NCBI GenBank assembly: GCA_964017155.1
Contig: OZ024861.1
Span: 50,501,513-50,565,512, forward strand
Direction of reading: 5' to 3'
From: Oasisia sp. SBJ-2009
Taxonomy: Eukaryota > Annelida > Polychaeta > Sabellida > Siboglinidae
Length of the DNA: 64,000 bases
Shown here: piece by piece, positions 44,874 to 57,250 of the stretch
Layout: each line of letters opens with the position of its first letter
Numbering within the stretch: position 1 is the stretch's first letter
Made by a program: the position numbers and the translations under genes
Notes under the pieces: generated by a model
Told to the model about the DNA's origin: nothing
Database searches by the model: none
What the model saw: only the letters and a program-made list of their open reading frames with translations

Positions 44874-46576
44874 GTAAGACGCGTCGGTCAGCCGGCCGCG
44901 GCGACCGGCGCCACCTTTTGGCGCCGCGTGACGGCGGCGTGCTGCGGCGTAGTGCTCTACTTATCCGCTCACTTGTCTCTGTGTCCTAACACACGCGTAG
45001 GCGTAGCAGTCTCATTCCCGTAGTTGCCGTAGCGATGGCGTGGCGTGGCATGTTGTGTGTGCCGTCCGTTCATCCGTCCGTCCGTCCGTCTATCCACTGT
45101 GTACATATTTGTGGTTTTGCACGTTGTAGGCTGGTGGATCTATGTATATATGTGTGTATATGGCAGTATCGGCAGGGACATGCATGCATGTGTACATGTT
45201 AGTATGTGCTCGTGCACACATGCATGTACCTAGGTAGGTAGGCTAGTGGTCATGTAATGTAATCACACTTAAAGTGCAGTAAACCGAACAAAATCTAGTC
45301 TCAGCATAGTGTTTGAAGTGAGGGATTGGTGTGTTTGCATACATTGAAGTATCCAGTATAATAACAGATACATTCACAAACATACCAGAGCAAAGCTTTA
45401 AAGACAGACACATCGTCGTTCAGACATCTTTATCTTTCAGTGCAGTACACTAGTAAAGGTCTAGTTATGAAGGTCATTGATCCCTCCTTGTGGCTGCGTC
45501 TCCTCCTGTAGACAACTCATGTTGCTAATATTAGCACAGCCTGCGTTGGAATTCGTAGTTAAAATGAAACCAGTCACAAACCTTCCTTCCGTCTCATTCC
45601 CATTGCCTCTCCATAGCGTCCCACAACAGCCCGGTGTTGTGACACACTTCCCTGCAGGTCAGCGGGTTCCCCGCCTCACAGCTTCGCTGTTGCTAGGCAC
45701 TAGGTGGCACCACTGCCTCAGTCTCGTTCCACTGCACTAGTTGTTGTGAGGTGTTTGTTAGGCAGGGTTTACCGAAGTTGATTAGTCAAACCAATTAGTT
45801 ATACACAGCTACTGGAAGTATATATAACTATCTGTTTCTTAATTAAATGTTTCAATCTTGTGTCAGTTGGCCTTTGGCTGATGTTTGGTGTATGGAGTTA
45901 AGACGTAAAAAGGAAAATGTACAGGCAGTTGTAAAGTTAGAAAATGTGGTAAGTTATTTGCCTGAATCACTGTCTACTGTAGCTAAGTTTTAGACATCTT
46001 CTCGACACCCTTGTCAGTGTCATAATGCTCCTTTCATGGCTGTCATGTGACGTTACTGGTGTTTGTGAGAAGATTATGGCCAGCGATATTCGTGGAATTG
46101 CTGTCATGATGAAACACTAGCAATGTGATGTGATGAAGTGTGGTGTTACAATGCTAACTAGGGTGTCAAGAAGATGTCAAAAAGCGTAATTAGAGTAAAG
46201 AAGGATTCAGAAAGGTCACTTACTAAACCTCTGTATCTGGAAGCAACAGACGCTGCTTTACTATTTTGTTTTGGGTATTTCATAACACATAACTGATGTT
46301 TTGCAAGCTAAAATGACCACACTATTTGGGAATTGCTCTGAATCAGACAAACATAATTATTATCTCATCTTTAGTTGTCCAAACTGCCTTGTGGATTTTA
46401 TGTAATTTATGATAATCCTGAAGTAAATTTGCTATTAATCTTTCATTATGTACAGTACTAAATTTGCCGTTAATTTTATTGGGTCAACTACAGTAGACAT
46501 TTCCAGTTCCTAATCCAGTTTGAACTGGTCAGGTGCACTTGCACATAACTAATTGGTGACTAATCAACGCAATCAC
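44874..46576. other. Intron 27 left part, GC-rich at first then ordinary
   Basis: To about 45080 the sequence is CpG- and GC-rich, continuing the exon 27 island. I searched by eye for a third MGIMV-type exon copy and found none. Confidence 0.4.
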
Positions 46577-46911
46577 TCAGTGCTGTCATCTGCTCTCAAG
46601 CTGTCATCTGCTCTCATGCTGTCATCTGCTCTCAAGCTGTCATCTGCTCTCAAGCTGATATCTGCTCTCATGCTGATATCTGCTCTCAAGCTGTCATCTG
46701 CTCTCGTGTTGTCATCTGCTCTCAAGCTGTCATCTGCTCTCAAGCTGATATCTGCTCTCATGCTGATATCTGCTCTCATGCTGATATCTGCTCTCAAGCT
46801 GTCATCTGCTCTCAAGCTGTCATCTGCTCTCAAGCTGATATCTGCTCTCATGCTGATATCTGCTCTCATGCTGATATCTGCTCTCAAGCTGTCATCTGCT
46901 CTCGTGTTGTC
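46577..46911. repeat. 18-bp minisatellite ctgtcatctgctctcaag, about 18 copies
   Basis: Units alternate gtcatctgctctca and gatatctgctctca in recurring blocks. The frames on both strands are artefacts. Confidence 0.95.
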
Positions 46912-47199
46912 AATGTTAAACCTGTGTGGTCTAATTGAATAAGTAAGTTTTGCTACATGTGTAATACTTCAGCTTGAATAACAGTTATTTTACAATGTCA
47001 ATGTCTGATAAGTATTGGTATTCCAGAATTGTTATAGAGTATATTGTATGATTACAGGAACATTTATTTTATGTTGCTTAAAAAGAGTATAATTCATGTT
47101 GTGAAAAGTGCATCTTTCTGGGAGAGGTTTGACACATTCATGATGTTTATGAATGGAAACATGACAACTGACTATATCGTGTGTTGTCTGTGTGTGTAG

Positions 47200-47299
47200 C
47201 TACTTTGACGCCATCAGCGAGCGCTTCACGGGAGCGTCAACATTCTGCAAATTGGTCGAGAACAAAAGTGGCTTCGGCAATAACACAAACTGCAAGAAG
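47200..47299 (+). CDS. ACC: ACC exon 28: central region
   Basis: It encodes YFDAISERFTGASTFCKLVE then NKSGFGNNTNCKK. The start aligns with vertebrate FV-IFDEVM-CF; the rest is a variable loop. Boundaries are GTGTAG|C and AAG|GTAACA, phase 0 out. Confidence 0.88.
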
Positions 47300-47824
47300 G
47301 TAACACAACATAGGTCTTTGTGCTGGGTCTAGGGGTGTCACTCCCATAAATGGTGTGTTTGTGTATGCATGCATGTGTGTGTGTAGGGTGTCACTCTTGT
47401 GTACAGGGTTGTGTCACACCAGTGTGTGGATATGTGTAGAAATGTCAGTCCTGTGTGTAGGGGTGTTACTTCCATTTATGGGTGTATGTGTAGGGGTGTC
47501 ACTCCAGTGCGTGGGTGTATATCTGTATACTGGTGTTACTCCTGTGGGTGTAATGTAGGGGTGTCACTCCTGAGAGTTGGGGAGGGATAAAATATCTTGT
47601 AGAGGGCCAGCACAGCATCGAAGTACTAAACATATATCAAATCCCAGACTAACACACAATTCAGTGTAAGTTCACTTGTGAAAAGTTATCCTAGTTGATT
47701 GTGGTGTCAGAATAATGCCTGAAATGTTCCAGAGAAATATTGTATGTGTATAATGCAACCATTGTAATGGTGTCTGTGGTATGGTGTCAGGTGGTATAAG
47801 TCAACATGTCGGTGGCCTGACAGT

Positions 47825-48353
47825 GCACCTGGGGCCAGTTTCATAGCGGCTACTAACGACGTCGTAGCAGGCGATAACTCGTCGAAAATATAAAATGTCC
47901 TAAAATTACACTGGTTGCGTTTCATGAGTCTGCTCCATAGTTGCACTTAGCTGCACCATGTATTTAGTAGGCGTAACTTTACGCTGGTTGAAATATTTAC
48001 GGTATGCTCCCGAAGTTGAAAATGTACGGTATGCTCCCGACACGCCCACTCTCATCATTATTATTTTTAATGTATACACTGGATATCCTTTACATTCATC
48101 ATGGCTTCACATTTGCTATACGAACGACAAAGGCACAGCTAGAAAGAATAAAGGATGTTCAGACACAGCACAAATACAGGGATTCCCCATCGCGACGTGA
48201 GGGGGTCAATGCTAGGGCGATTTAGTGGCGCCAATGCTAAATTGGTCTCATGAAACCGGCCGCAAGCTGCATTGACTATTCGCTGTTAGCTACGACCAGT
48301 AGACCGCGCGCGTAAAGTTACACGGCTTCATGAAACTGGGCCCTGGTACATGC
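47825..48353. mobile_element. MITE-like non-autonomous DNA transposon in intron 28
   Basis: The left end cctggggccagtttcat and the right end atgaaactgggccctgg are inverted copies with one change and a short indel. The body is CpG-rich, unlike the intron, and has inner tttcatga/tcatgaaa motifs. There is no transposase frame. Confidence 0.7.
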
Positions 48354-48401
48354 ATGTGTCAGTAAGTGTCATGTTGACGCGGTTGTTGCTCGTGTCACCA
48401 G

Positions 48402-48509
48402 AAGCTGTTGGAGGAACCAATCAACATACTGAATGTGGCGATCCGCTGTGACCAGGAACAAGACGATGACGTCATCGCGGCACAGTTCGAGACGTTCTGC
48501 GCTGAGCGG
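48402..48509 (+). CDS. ACC: ACC exon 29: central region
   Basis: It encodes KLLEEPINILNVAIRCDQEQ then DDDVIAAQFETFCAER, matching DEPIHILNVAI---D--EDD-LA--F--F of vertebrate ACC. Boundaries are ACCAG|AAG and CGG|GTACGT. The 824-bp intron after it is AT-rich with nothing recognisable. Confidence 0.95.
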
Positions 48510-49333
48510 GTACGTCTTGACTTTGTGTTGAAGGTCATTCTCAGATATATGTCATATGTCACGGAGTCCTTGTTGTGATTGAAGGGATTCTGGGTAAAAT
48601 GCAGTAAACACCATTTTTGACATTTTGTTCTCAACCCCAGATAAAACATTACTTACACCCGTCAAGAATACTATAATATTAAGAAGAAGAACAGTTATAA
48701 AGTGCCACAAATCTAGAAATATCCTTTCGGAGACCCTGTACATGAGTATGTATACACGTGTCGTAGAATTATAATATTAAGTTTGTTAATTAAGGTAAAT
48801 AAAATACATAAAATATGTATGACAAGTAATACCAAGGGTAGTAATAAATAATTAAATAAATAAGTTAGCTCAAGATATTTATTAAAATAAATGGTATATT
48901 GATAGTAAAATAATGAGTATGACATTTTGTATAATTAGTGTAAAACATGTAGAAGATAATAAATAGGTAAAACAAAATACAAATTAAATAAACTGACAGT
49001 TTTAATAGGACGGCCCACTCGTCTTGTTTCACTCGTGACCCAAGGAAAGGGGCGCCATCTACAGAAGTGTGCCAGCAACACTGGGCAGCTCAATTTTGAC
49101 AAACGAAACAAAATCTCATGTACACATGTAGATGTACAGCTCATGAAACCAGTTCAAATAATAAAAGTTATTACAAGTGGATGGTTTATGTAACTTGCTA
49201 ACATTTTTATTTCACTATGATAGACAGTGAACCAGCAGCTCGTGTAAACTTACATTACGAGTTGTGCAGGTAATGTTCAGGTGTTTCTCTGTGTCGTTTG
49301 TTCAGTGGTGTTGATGAATATTTCCGTCTGTAG

Positions 49334-49390
49334 AAACATTACTTGGCCAAGATGGGACTGAGACGCATCACGTTTGTCATCCTCAACAAG
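49334..49390 (+). CDS. ACC: ACC exon 30: central region (19 codons)
   Basis: It encodes KHYLAKMGLRRITFVILNK, matching K--LVD-GIRRLTFLVA-K. Boundaries are CTGTAG|AAA and AAG|GTACTG. The next intron is a 2.9-kb array of 26/27-bp units starting about 20 bases after the donor. Confidence 0.94.
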
Positions 49391-49411
49391 GTACTGAGTG
49401 CCCTGGTTCTG

Positions 49412-52283
49412 TTTACTGCCAGTTTTACATGCAACAGTTTATTGCCAGATTTACACGTCGGTAGTTTATTGCCATTTTAAATATCAGTAGTTTATTGACA
49501 GTTTTACATATCAGTAGTTTATTGACATTTTACATATCAGTAGTTTATTGACAGTTTTACATATCAGTAGTTTATTGACATTTTACATATCAGTAGTTTA
49601 TTGCCATTTTAAATATCAGTAGTTTATTGACAGTTTTACATATCAGTAGTTTATTGACATTTTACATATCAGTAGTTTATTGACATTTTACATATCAGTA
49701 GTTTATTGACATTTTACATATCAGTAGTTTATTGACAGTTTTACATATCAGTAGTTTATTGACATTTTACATATCAGTAGTTTATTGACATTTTACATAT
49801 CAGTAGTTTACTGCCATTTTACATATCAGTAGTTTACTGCCATTTTACATATCAGTAGTTTATTGACATTTTACATATCAGTAGTTTATTGCCATTTTAC
49901 ATATCAGTAGTTTATTGACATTTTACATATCAGTAGTTTACTGCCATTTTACATATCAGTAGTTTACTGCCATTTTACATATCAGTAGTTTATTGACATT
50001 TTACATATCAGTAGTTTATTGCCATTTTACATATCAGTAGTTTATTGACATTTTACATATCAGTAGTTTATTGACATTTTACATATCAGTAGTTTACTGC
50101 CATTTTACATATCAGTAGTTTACTGCCATTTTACATATCAGTAGTTTATTGCCATTTTACATATCAGTAGTTTATTGACATTTTACATATCAGTAGTTTA
50201 TTGACATTTTACATATCAGTAGTTTACTGCCATTTTACATATCAGTAGTTTACTGCCATTTTACATATCAGTAGTTTATTGACATTTTACATATCAGTAG
50301 TTTATTGACATTTTACATATCAGTAGTTTATTGACATTTTACATATCAGTAGTTTATTGACAGTTTTACATATCAGTAGTTTATTGACATTTTACATATC
50401 AGTAGTTTACTGCCATTTTACATATCAGTAGTTTATTGACATTTTACATATCAGTAGTTTATTGACATTTTACATATCAGTAGTTTATTGACATTTTACA
50501 TATCAGTAGTTTACTGCCATTTTACATAGCAGTAGTTTATTGCCATTTTACATATCAGTAGTTTATTGACATTTTACATATCAGTAGTTTATTGACATTT
50601 TACATATCAGTAGTTTATTGACATTTTACATATCAGTAGTTTATTGACATTTTACATATCAGTAGTTTATTGACATTTTACATATCAGTAGTTTATTGAC
50701 ATTTTACATATCAGTAGTTTATTGACATTTTACATATCAGTAGTTTAGTGACATTTTACATATCAGTAGTTTACTGCCATTTTACATATCAGTAGTTTAT
50801 TGCCATTTTACATATCAGTAGTTTATTGCCATTTTACATATCAGTAGTTTATTGACATTTTACATATCAGTAGTTTACTGCCATTTTACATATCAGTAGT
50901 TTATTGCCATTTTACATATCAGTAGTTTATTGCCATTTTACATATCAGTAGTTTACTGCCATTTTACATATCAGTAGTTTATTGCCATTTTACATATCAG
51001 TAGTTTATTGCCAGTTTTACACATCAGTAGTTTATTGCCATTTTACATATCAGTAGTTTATTGCCAGTTTTACACATCAGTAGTTTATTGCCAGTTTTAC
51101 ACATCAGTAGTTTATTGCCAGTTTTACACATCAGTAGTTTATTGCCAGTTTTACACATCAGTAGTTTATTGACAGTTTTACACATCAGTAGTTTATTGAC
51201 AGTTTTACACATCAGTAGTTTATTGACAGTTTTACACATCAGTAGTTTATTGACAGTTTTACACATCAGTAGTTTATTGCCAGTTTTACACATCAGTAGT
51301 TTATTGACAGTTTTACACATCAGTAGTTTATTGCCAGTTTTACACATCAGTAGTTTATTGCCAGTTTTACACATCAGTAGTTTATTGCCAGTTTTACACA
51401 TCAGTAGTTTATTGACAGTTTTACACATCAGTAGTTTATTGCCAGTTTTACACATGAGTAGTTTATTGCCAGTTTTACATATCAGTAGTTTATTGACAGT
51501 TTTACACATCAGTAGTTTATTGCCAGTTTTACACATCAGTAGTTTATTGCCAGTTTTACACATCAGTAGTTTATTGACAGTTTTACACATCAGTAGTTTA
51601 TTGACAGTTTTACACATCAGTAGTTTATTGACAGTTTTACACATCAGTAGTTTATTGCCAGTTTTACATATCAGTAGTTTATTGCCAGTTTTACATATCA
51701 GTAGTTTATTGCCAGTTTTACACATCAGTAGTTTATTGACAGTTTTACACATCAGTAGTTTATTGACAGTTTTACACATCAGTAGTTTATTGCCAGTTTT
51801 ACACATCAGTAGTTTATTGACAGTTTTACACATCAGTAGTTTATTGACAGTTTTACATATCAGTAGTTTATTGCCAGTTTTACATATCAGTAGTTTATTG
51901 CCATTTTACATATCAGTAGTTTATTGCCATTTTACATATCAGTAGTTTATTGACAGTTTTACACATCAGTAGTTTATTGACATTTTACATATCAGTAGTT
52001 TATTGACATTTTACATATCAGTAGTTTATTGCCATTTTACATATCAGTAGTTTATTGACAGTTTTACACATCAGTAGTTTATTGCCAGTTTTACATATCA
52101 GTAGTTTATTGCCAGTTTTACATATCAGTAGTTTATTGCCAGTTTTACACATCAGTAGTTTATTGACATTTTACATATCAGTAGTTTATTGCCATTTTAC
52201 ATATCAGTAGTTTATTGCCATTTTACATATCAGTAGTTTATTGCCATTTTACATATCAGTAGTTTAATTGCCAGTTTTACATA
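49412..52283. repeat. 26/27-bp minisatellite filling intron 30, about 108 copies
   Basis: A 26-bp form (cattttacatatcagtag then tttattga) dominates to about 51000. A 27-bp form (cagttttacacatcagtagt) dominates about 51000-51900, and a mix follows. The array starts about 20 bases after the exon 30 donor with variant copies. Frames such as LLPVLHISS come from the 27-bp period. Confidence 0.98.
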
Positions 52284-52437
52284 TCAGCAGAAATTGAAAC
52301 GATATTTGTTGTTGCAATAGTACTAATAACTGTAATTTGAGCTAGATGAGAAAATTGTATTGGAAACTTCTTAGAATGTATTAGTTGAATTATTATTGTT
52401 GTAATCTTAAATTTATTTATTCTTGTTTCCTTTTCAG

Positions 52438-52479
52438 AGAGGCTTCCCGAAGTACTTCACGTACAGAGCCAGGAAACAG
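52438..52479 (+). CDS. ACC: ACC exon 31: central region (14 codons)
   Basis: It encodes RGFPKYFTYRARKQ, matching REFPKFFTFRARD. Boundaries are TTTCAG|AGA and CAG|GTTTGT. The exon is very small and lies after the intron 30 array. Confidence 0.94.
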
Positions 52480-52519
52480 GTTTGTTTTAATTTTTTAAGT
52501 GTCATTGCACAGAATTTTT

Positions 52520-52800
52520 TTTGCATTTTAGCCTTGTTTCTGTGAGCCTCTGTTTGAATCCTGACCTGCTTCGGAAGTTTGAGCAGATTTGTTCAGTGTA
52601 CATTGGTCCAGTTCATGCAGCTGTGTGAATGAGTACCTGGCTATATATAGCAGTGAATATTTGAATAGTCTGCACATTAATTAAAGTTTAGCTGTATGCT
52701 TCTCAGAGAAGTTGACATGATGTTTGCTTGGACAAGTGTGTAAACACATTAGGCAGTCATAAAAACAGGGCCATGCGCTATATAAGAACTTACTCTACTG
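52520..52800 (+). mobile_element. tRNA-derived SINE-like element in intron 31
   Basis: It has a B-box-like gtttgaatcctgac near 52548, then gaatgagtacctggc and a tail with gctatataagaacttac. Tail motifs recur at 4866-4990, 23625-23757 and 37165-37298, which supports a dispersed family. Confidence 0.5.
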
Positions 52801-52840
52801 TAATGTTTTAAATTTAAAATACGCTGACTGTGTGTTCCAG

Positions 52841-52978
52841 TTCAAAGAAGACCGCATCTACCGTCACTTGGAGCCGGCGCTGGCGTTCCAACTTGAGATT
52901 AATCGCATGCGCAACTTTGACCTTGAGTTTATCCCGATCGCCAACCACCGCATGCACTTGTATCTGGGCAAGGCCAAG
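52841..52978 (+). CDS. ACC: ACC exon 32: central region
   Basis: It encodes [40 protein letters not shown] and YLGKAK, one of the best conserved blocks of animal ACC. Boundaries are TTCCAG|TTC and AAG|GTAAGA. The 846-bp intron after it is AT-rich with nothing recognisable. Confidence 0.98.
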
Positions 52979-53824
52979 GTAAGACTGCAACACTTGCCCT
53001 CAGAAGGTCACACTTGGTGTTGTTAATTTAGTAATGTAGCACGTAATTGTCTTATGGCAGGTTTTCAGCTGGTAATATTACTGTTACTGTAATATTTTAT
53101 GTAATTTTTTTGGCAACTAATATTTTTGGGTATCTATAGAGTCCTTGTTAAAAGCCCCTAATAAAGTAATAATTATGGGTTATTATTTGTAGTAAATATT
53201 ATCACTTTTAGACACTCTAAAATATACCCAAAATTATTTGTATTTACTGTATATTTTTGACAGCAGAAAATTTAATTATGTTCAAGTGCCCAGCTACAGT
53301 GAGAATGTACATTGAATAATAATTTATGTGGAATCCTTATGTATGTCACTGACAAAGTTACAGGATAAAATTGTTGTCAGTCACACTTGTTTGGTGGACT
53401 GGGTGTTAACTCGTATACATACAAGCCAGTTGAGATGTCCTTTATCACTTAAAAGAAACTACAAACACATGTGTGACACCCATTTTCAAGGCATAGATAT
53501 CTAGGATTTTTGGAAGACCATTTTTTGCTCCTTCATTTTGTACCTGTTCAGAGATATTACTACCTGTCCAAAATGGATTTTACCCATCCAAATGGTGGGA
53601 GGAATGATCACTGCATAACACTATGGTGTGAAAATAGAACTATGAATAAACAAATGGTAACTGGTTACCCTATTTGAATAATATAAAAATAATGTGTTGA
53701 CGGATAAACATTATTTGTGTTACTGCTATCACTTTCTCTTCTTCGGAATTCCTGTGGTTATAGTCTGCAGTATTAAAATAGTTGACTGTAACTGTGGAGT
53801 ACTAGTGGTGCCCTCTGGTTGCAG

Positions 53825-53905
53825 CAAGTTGCGAAGGACCACGAGGTGACTGACTACCGATTCTTCGTGCGTTGCATCATCCGGCACTCGGACCTCGTTA
53901 CCAAG
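53825..53905 (+). CDS. ACC: ACC exon 33: central region
   Basis: It encodes [20 protein letters not shown] then HSDLVTK, matching [21 protein letters not shown]. Boundaries are TTGCAG|CAA and AAG|GTAACC. Confidence 0.97.
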
Positions 53906-56490
53906 GTAACCAGCGTTTTGTGTGAAAGCGCAATAATGCGGGGAAATCTGTGTGCTTTGGTTGTGAACAGTGATGTGGTTATAATCTCTATGCTGCGATA
54001 TTGCTTGTAACATTAATAATAACAATCGATTATATTACAAGAGTTTACATTCTTTGCCAATTTTCCGATCACACAACTAGTTATTATTTGCCATTAATTG
54101 ACCATTGAATAATGTTAGTGAAAATGCGTTTAGAATAGCAAATATTTTGATAATGCAGCAAAACTGAAAGGTTACATTATATACGGGTAAATGCATTTTG
54201 ATTTTGTAGAATAGATAAATAGTTATATACTGCGAATAGGTTGTGTGTGTTGTTTTATATGTGTGTGGTTTAGCTAAGATTAAATATATCCTTTCTTGTC
54301 AGTTTGGAAGTGTCCTGAGATATACATCTATAGTTACTTAGTCTAGACCAGACAGAGTCTGTCACATCCACATTAAATGTCACATTCCACGTCACATTAG
54401 ACTGCAGGTAAGGTATGGCAGCGTTGACAGTGATTTATATTGGTGACAACAATAAAAACACTATTTAATGACGGTGACCATGTTCATATTTGAACTTGAT
54501 TTTCAATGGGACATCTAACGCATCCTTTCATCTACATTTGTACACTTTGATAAAATGTACAATTCACAACGGTAAAAATGTAAATAACCGTAAATTACTT
54601 ATAATAATTGCTGACAGTATTTTCAGTTTGTTTGTGGAATATTGTAATGGGTTCAATTAGAGTAATACGAAGCCTAACGAAGCGAATTGAGCCATCCAAG
54701 GATGTAGCCCAGACTGCATGGCGGAGATGTAGTGTCGAGACGTTGTTTCAGGAGTATGGTCTGATTCGGCGGCCAGGCACTATGCGATACGTAGGCCCAC
54801 AGGTATTGACCCTTGGTGCATGACGCAGTCCACCTGAGTTCGCTCTATAATGCCTAGTCCGCTTCAGTCGCAGTCACTTCCTGTCGCCCGCTCTCTAGCC
54901 TCGTTCTCAGTCTTCTGCTAACATCAGATGAGTTATTCAGAGATGTAAGACATAGAACACGGAGAAGAGCAACTTTGCTGCCTCCAGAACTGGGAGATGT
55001 TATATATTAGCTGGGTTGGAAGAGTATTCACAAAGGTGACACAGACATTTTTATTCGCCATCCAGGTGGGTTTGTTAATTAGCGTGATGAGTTGTTTAGG
55101 GTTTTGTAATTGACAGGGCAGTTCTGCAGATTATCATTATGGGATAGTTCGAGGAATTGCAGCTCGGATTGTTGGCATGAGTGAGCAGTGGTTGTTTTAT
55201 GTATGAATCGAGGCGCCTCGGCTTGCACTGTGCTGTACTGTTTGCTGAACGTGTTCACCACCAGATGGCAGGGCAGCATCGAATGTCTCGTTGGCGGAAA
55301 ACAATGCAAAAACTTTAACCATTCACTGCATGGCAGCATTCTTCTTAGTTCAACCTGTAGAACTAAAACATCTCTGATTACATGTTCAAAATATTTCCAC
55401 ATGATGTTTGGTGGATATATAAGTGATTTATTTATTATTTTTATTAGCAATACTGTTCAGTTTGTGTTATTTACAGGTTAATTTGGTGGCGAAGGGACTG
55501 ATTTTGTTTTCAAGCAAAAAACTGGTATCTAATTACTGCAATTACATCTAACATAGTAATATCATTGTAACCTTGTTAAACGTACTGAATTTGAACGAGA
55601 TGCTTCCATTTGTTTCGTGTTTGTTCCTGTACTGTAAGAGTTGAATTGGCAGAATTTACTTCATATGTTTGACAGTTGCATAACATACATTAAGGACTGT
55701 TACATAAAACCTACGAATAAGGCTTATTCCATTTATTTTCAATTAGTAAGAGCATTTAAATAACGAATGCTTTGGCATCATACTGAAAGGTAATTGCTCT
55801 ATATAACTATTATAACTATGCCATCAGCAAAGACAATCAAATGGTTATTTCAATTCAGAATGTTGGATGATATTTCCTTCTATTTTGTGAACTTAAACAT
55901 TGTGTGTACGGCCAAAATTCATCCAGATGCAATAATGTCTTCAAGGAATTGTAATTTATGATAGACCTGCCAGCCACGTAACGTTCGAGTGTTGAAATCT
56001 GGTGCTGGGCCTAGTTCACTGCTGCCTCCTACAGCTGTTCATTTGTAAAGAAATGACGCTGTGCTTGCTAGTCTCTGCTGCTACTGGTCTACTGCATGCC
56101 ACGCCACGCACTTGTCTTGTCAAACATCGCTGGCTTACATCCCCTGGTGTCGGTGGTACTTACACAAACATTTACTTCGTACATTATTCTGCCTTATTAC
56201 TTATTTCTAAATTTATATTCTGCGCTCTCATTTCTTTCCTTTGTTTTATTTTATTTTATTTTATTTTTTCATTTGATATGCTATTGTGAAAACATGGATA
56301 ACAGCTATGTTTAGGTAATGTGCCTATGACATTTCATATACGAACAGAAAAATAACAATGTTGTTACTTAGTGACAAACTGCGAAGTGTTGTTGAGAGTT
56401 AAGTTTTTGCATTGTTTTCAACCACTGGAAATTGGGACTTGTATACGTTGGTTGATGGACAGAAGTGAATGAGAGTGTTACTTTGTGCAG
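53906..56490. other. Intron 33 (2.6 kb), no gene seen
   Basis: A GC-richer island at about 54640-54900 has a 71-codon frame (54608-54823, MGSIRVIRSLTKRIEPSKDV inside it) that matches nothing I know. It may be a mobile-element scrap. The rest is AT-rich. Confidence 0.4.
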
Positions 56491-56580
56491 GAGGCATCAT
56501 TTGAGTACCTACAGAATGAAGGCGAGAGAACGCTGCTTGAAGCCATGGATGCCCTCGAGGTGGCGCTCTCACACCCACTC
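56491..56580 (+). CDS. ACC: ACC exon 34: central region
   Basis: It encodes [20 protein letters not shown] then [10 protein letters not shown], near-identical to [25 protein letters not shown]. Boundaries are GTGCAG|GAG and CTC|GTAAGT. Confidence 0.97.
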
Positions 56581-56689
56581 GTAAGTGCCGTTACAAAGTC
56601 GGAGCAAATAAACGGATGTTTTCTCATTAAAGAAAACTATGTTTTCTCGTGATGTGAGGTGTGATTGTATAATGCATAGTTGTTGTTGT

Positions 56690-57194
56690 AGTCAGTTAGA
56701 CATGACTAATATGTGTTTGTTGTAGTCAGTCATGTGCGACAGGTGTATGGTTGGTTTTGTAGTTATTCAAGCATGACTGATACATGTTGTTGTAGTCAGT
56801 CATGTGTAACTGTATGATACATGGTTGTTGTTCTTGTAGTTGGGCAGGTGTGACCATGTGATATATATATATTTGTTATAATCAGTCAGGTTTGACTATC
56901 ATACACAGTTGTTGTTGTTGTAGTCAGTCAAGTGTGACTGTCATACATAGTTGTTGCTGTAGTCAGTCAGGTGTGACTATCATACACAGTTGTTGTTGTA
57001 GTCAGTCAGGTGTGACTATGATAATGTTGATATGGTTGTTGTAGTCAGTCAGGTGTGACTATGATAATGTTGATGTGGTTGTTGTAGTCGGTGAGGTGAG
57101 GTGTGACTATGATAATGTTGGTGTGGTTGTTGTAGTCGGTGAGGTGTGACTATGCTAATGTTGGTGTGGTTGTTGTAGTCGGTGAGGTGTGACT
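56690..57194. repeat. 43-bp repeat carrying the exon 35 3' splice site
   Basis: Clear 43-base units from about 57000, with looser copies from 56690, read gttgttgtagtcagtcaggt then gtgactatgataatgttg. The last copy is the junction, with exon 35 starting TCGGTGAGGTGTGACTGC. Confidence 0.94.
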
Positions 57195-57250
57195 GCAACC
57201 ACATCTTCCTCAACTTTGTGCCGACGCTGACACTGTCAGACCCCACCAAG
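57179..57250 (+). CDS. ACC: ACC exon 35: central region, starts inside a 43-bp repeat
   Basis: It encodes SVRCDCNHIFLNFVPTLTLS then DPTK, matching VRTDCNHIFLNFVPTV-MDP-K. The first 16 exon bases and the TTGTTGTAG before them match the unit repeated upstream. It ends AAG|GTGAGT. The 320-bp intron after it ends with a two-copy ccatgcgtgacgtgtgt duplication near the next 3' splice site. Confidence 0.97.

Noticed and set aside
45640..45700. Possible third copy of exon 27 after cttccctgcag
   Set aside because: The downstream codons do not resemble the MGIMV exon pair or ACC and no donor keeps phase 2.
51024..51945. Open frames on both strands (LLPVLHISS, MCKTGNKL repeats)
   Set aside because: They exist only where the unit is 27 bp, a multiple of three; in the 26-bp part they vanish.
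54608..54823. 71-codon frame in intron 33 as a nested gene or cassette exon
   Set aside because: No family match, no good flanking splice sites found; GC-rich island probably a mobile-element scrap.
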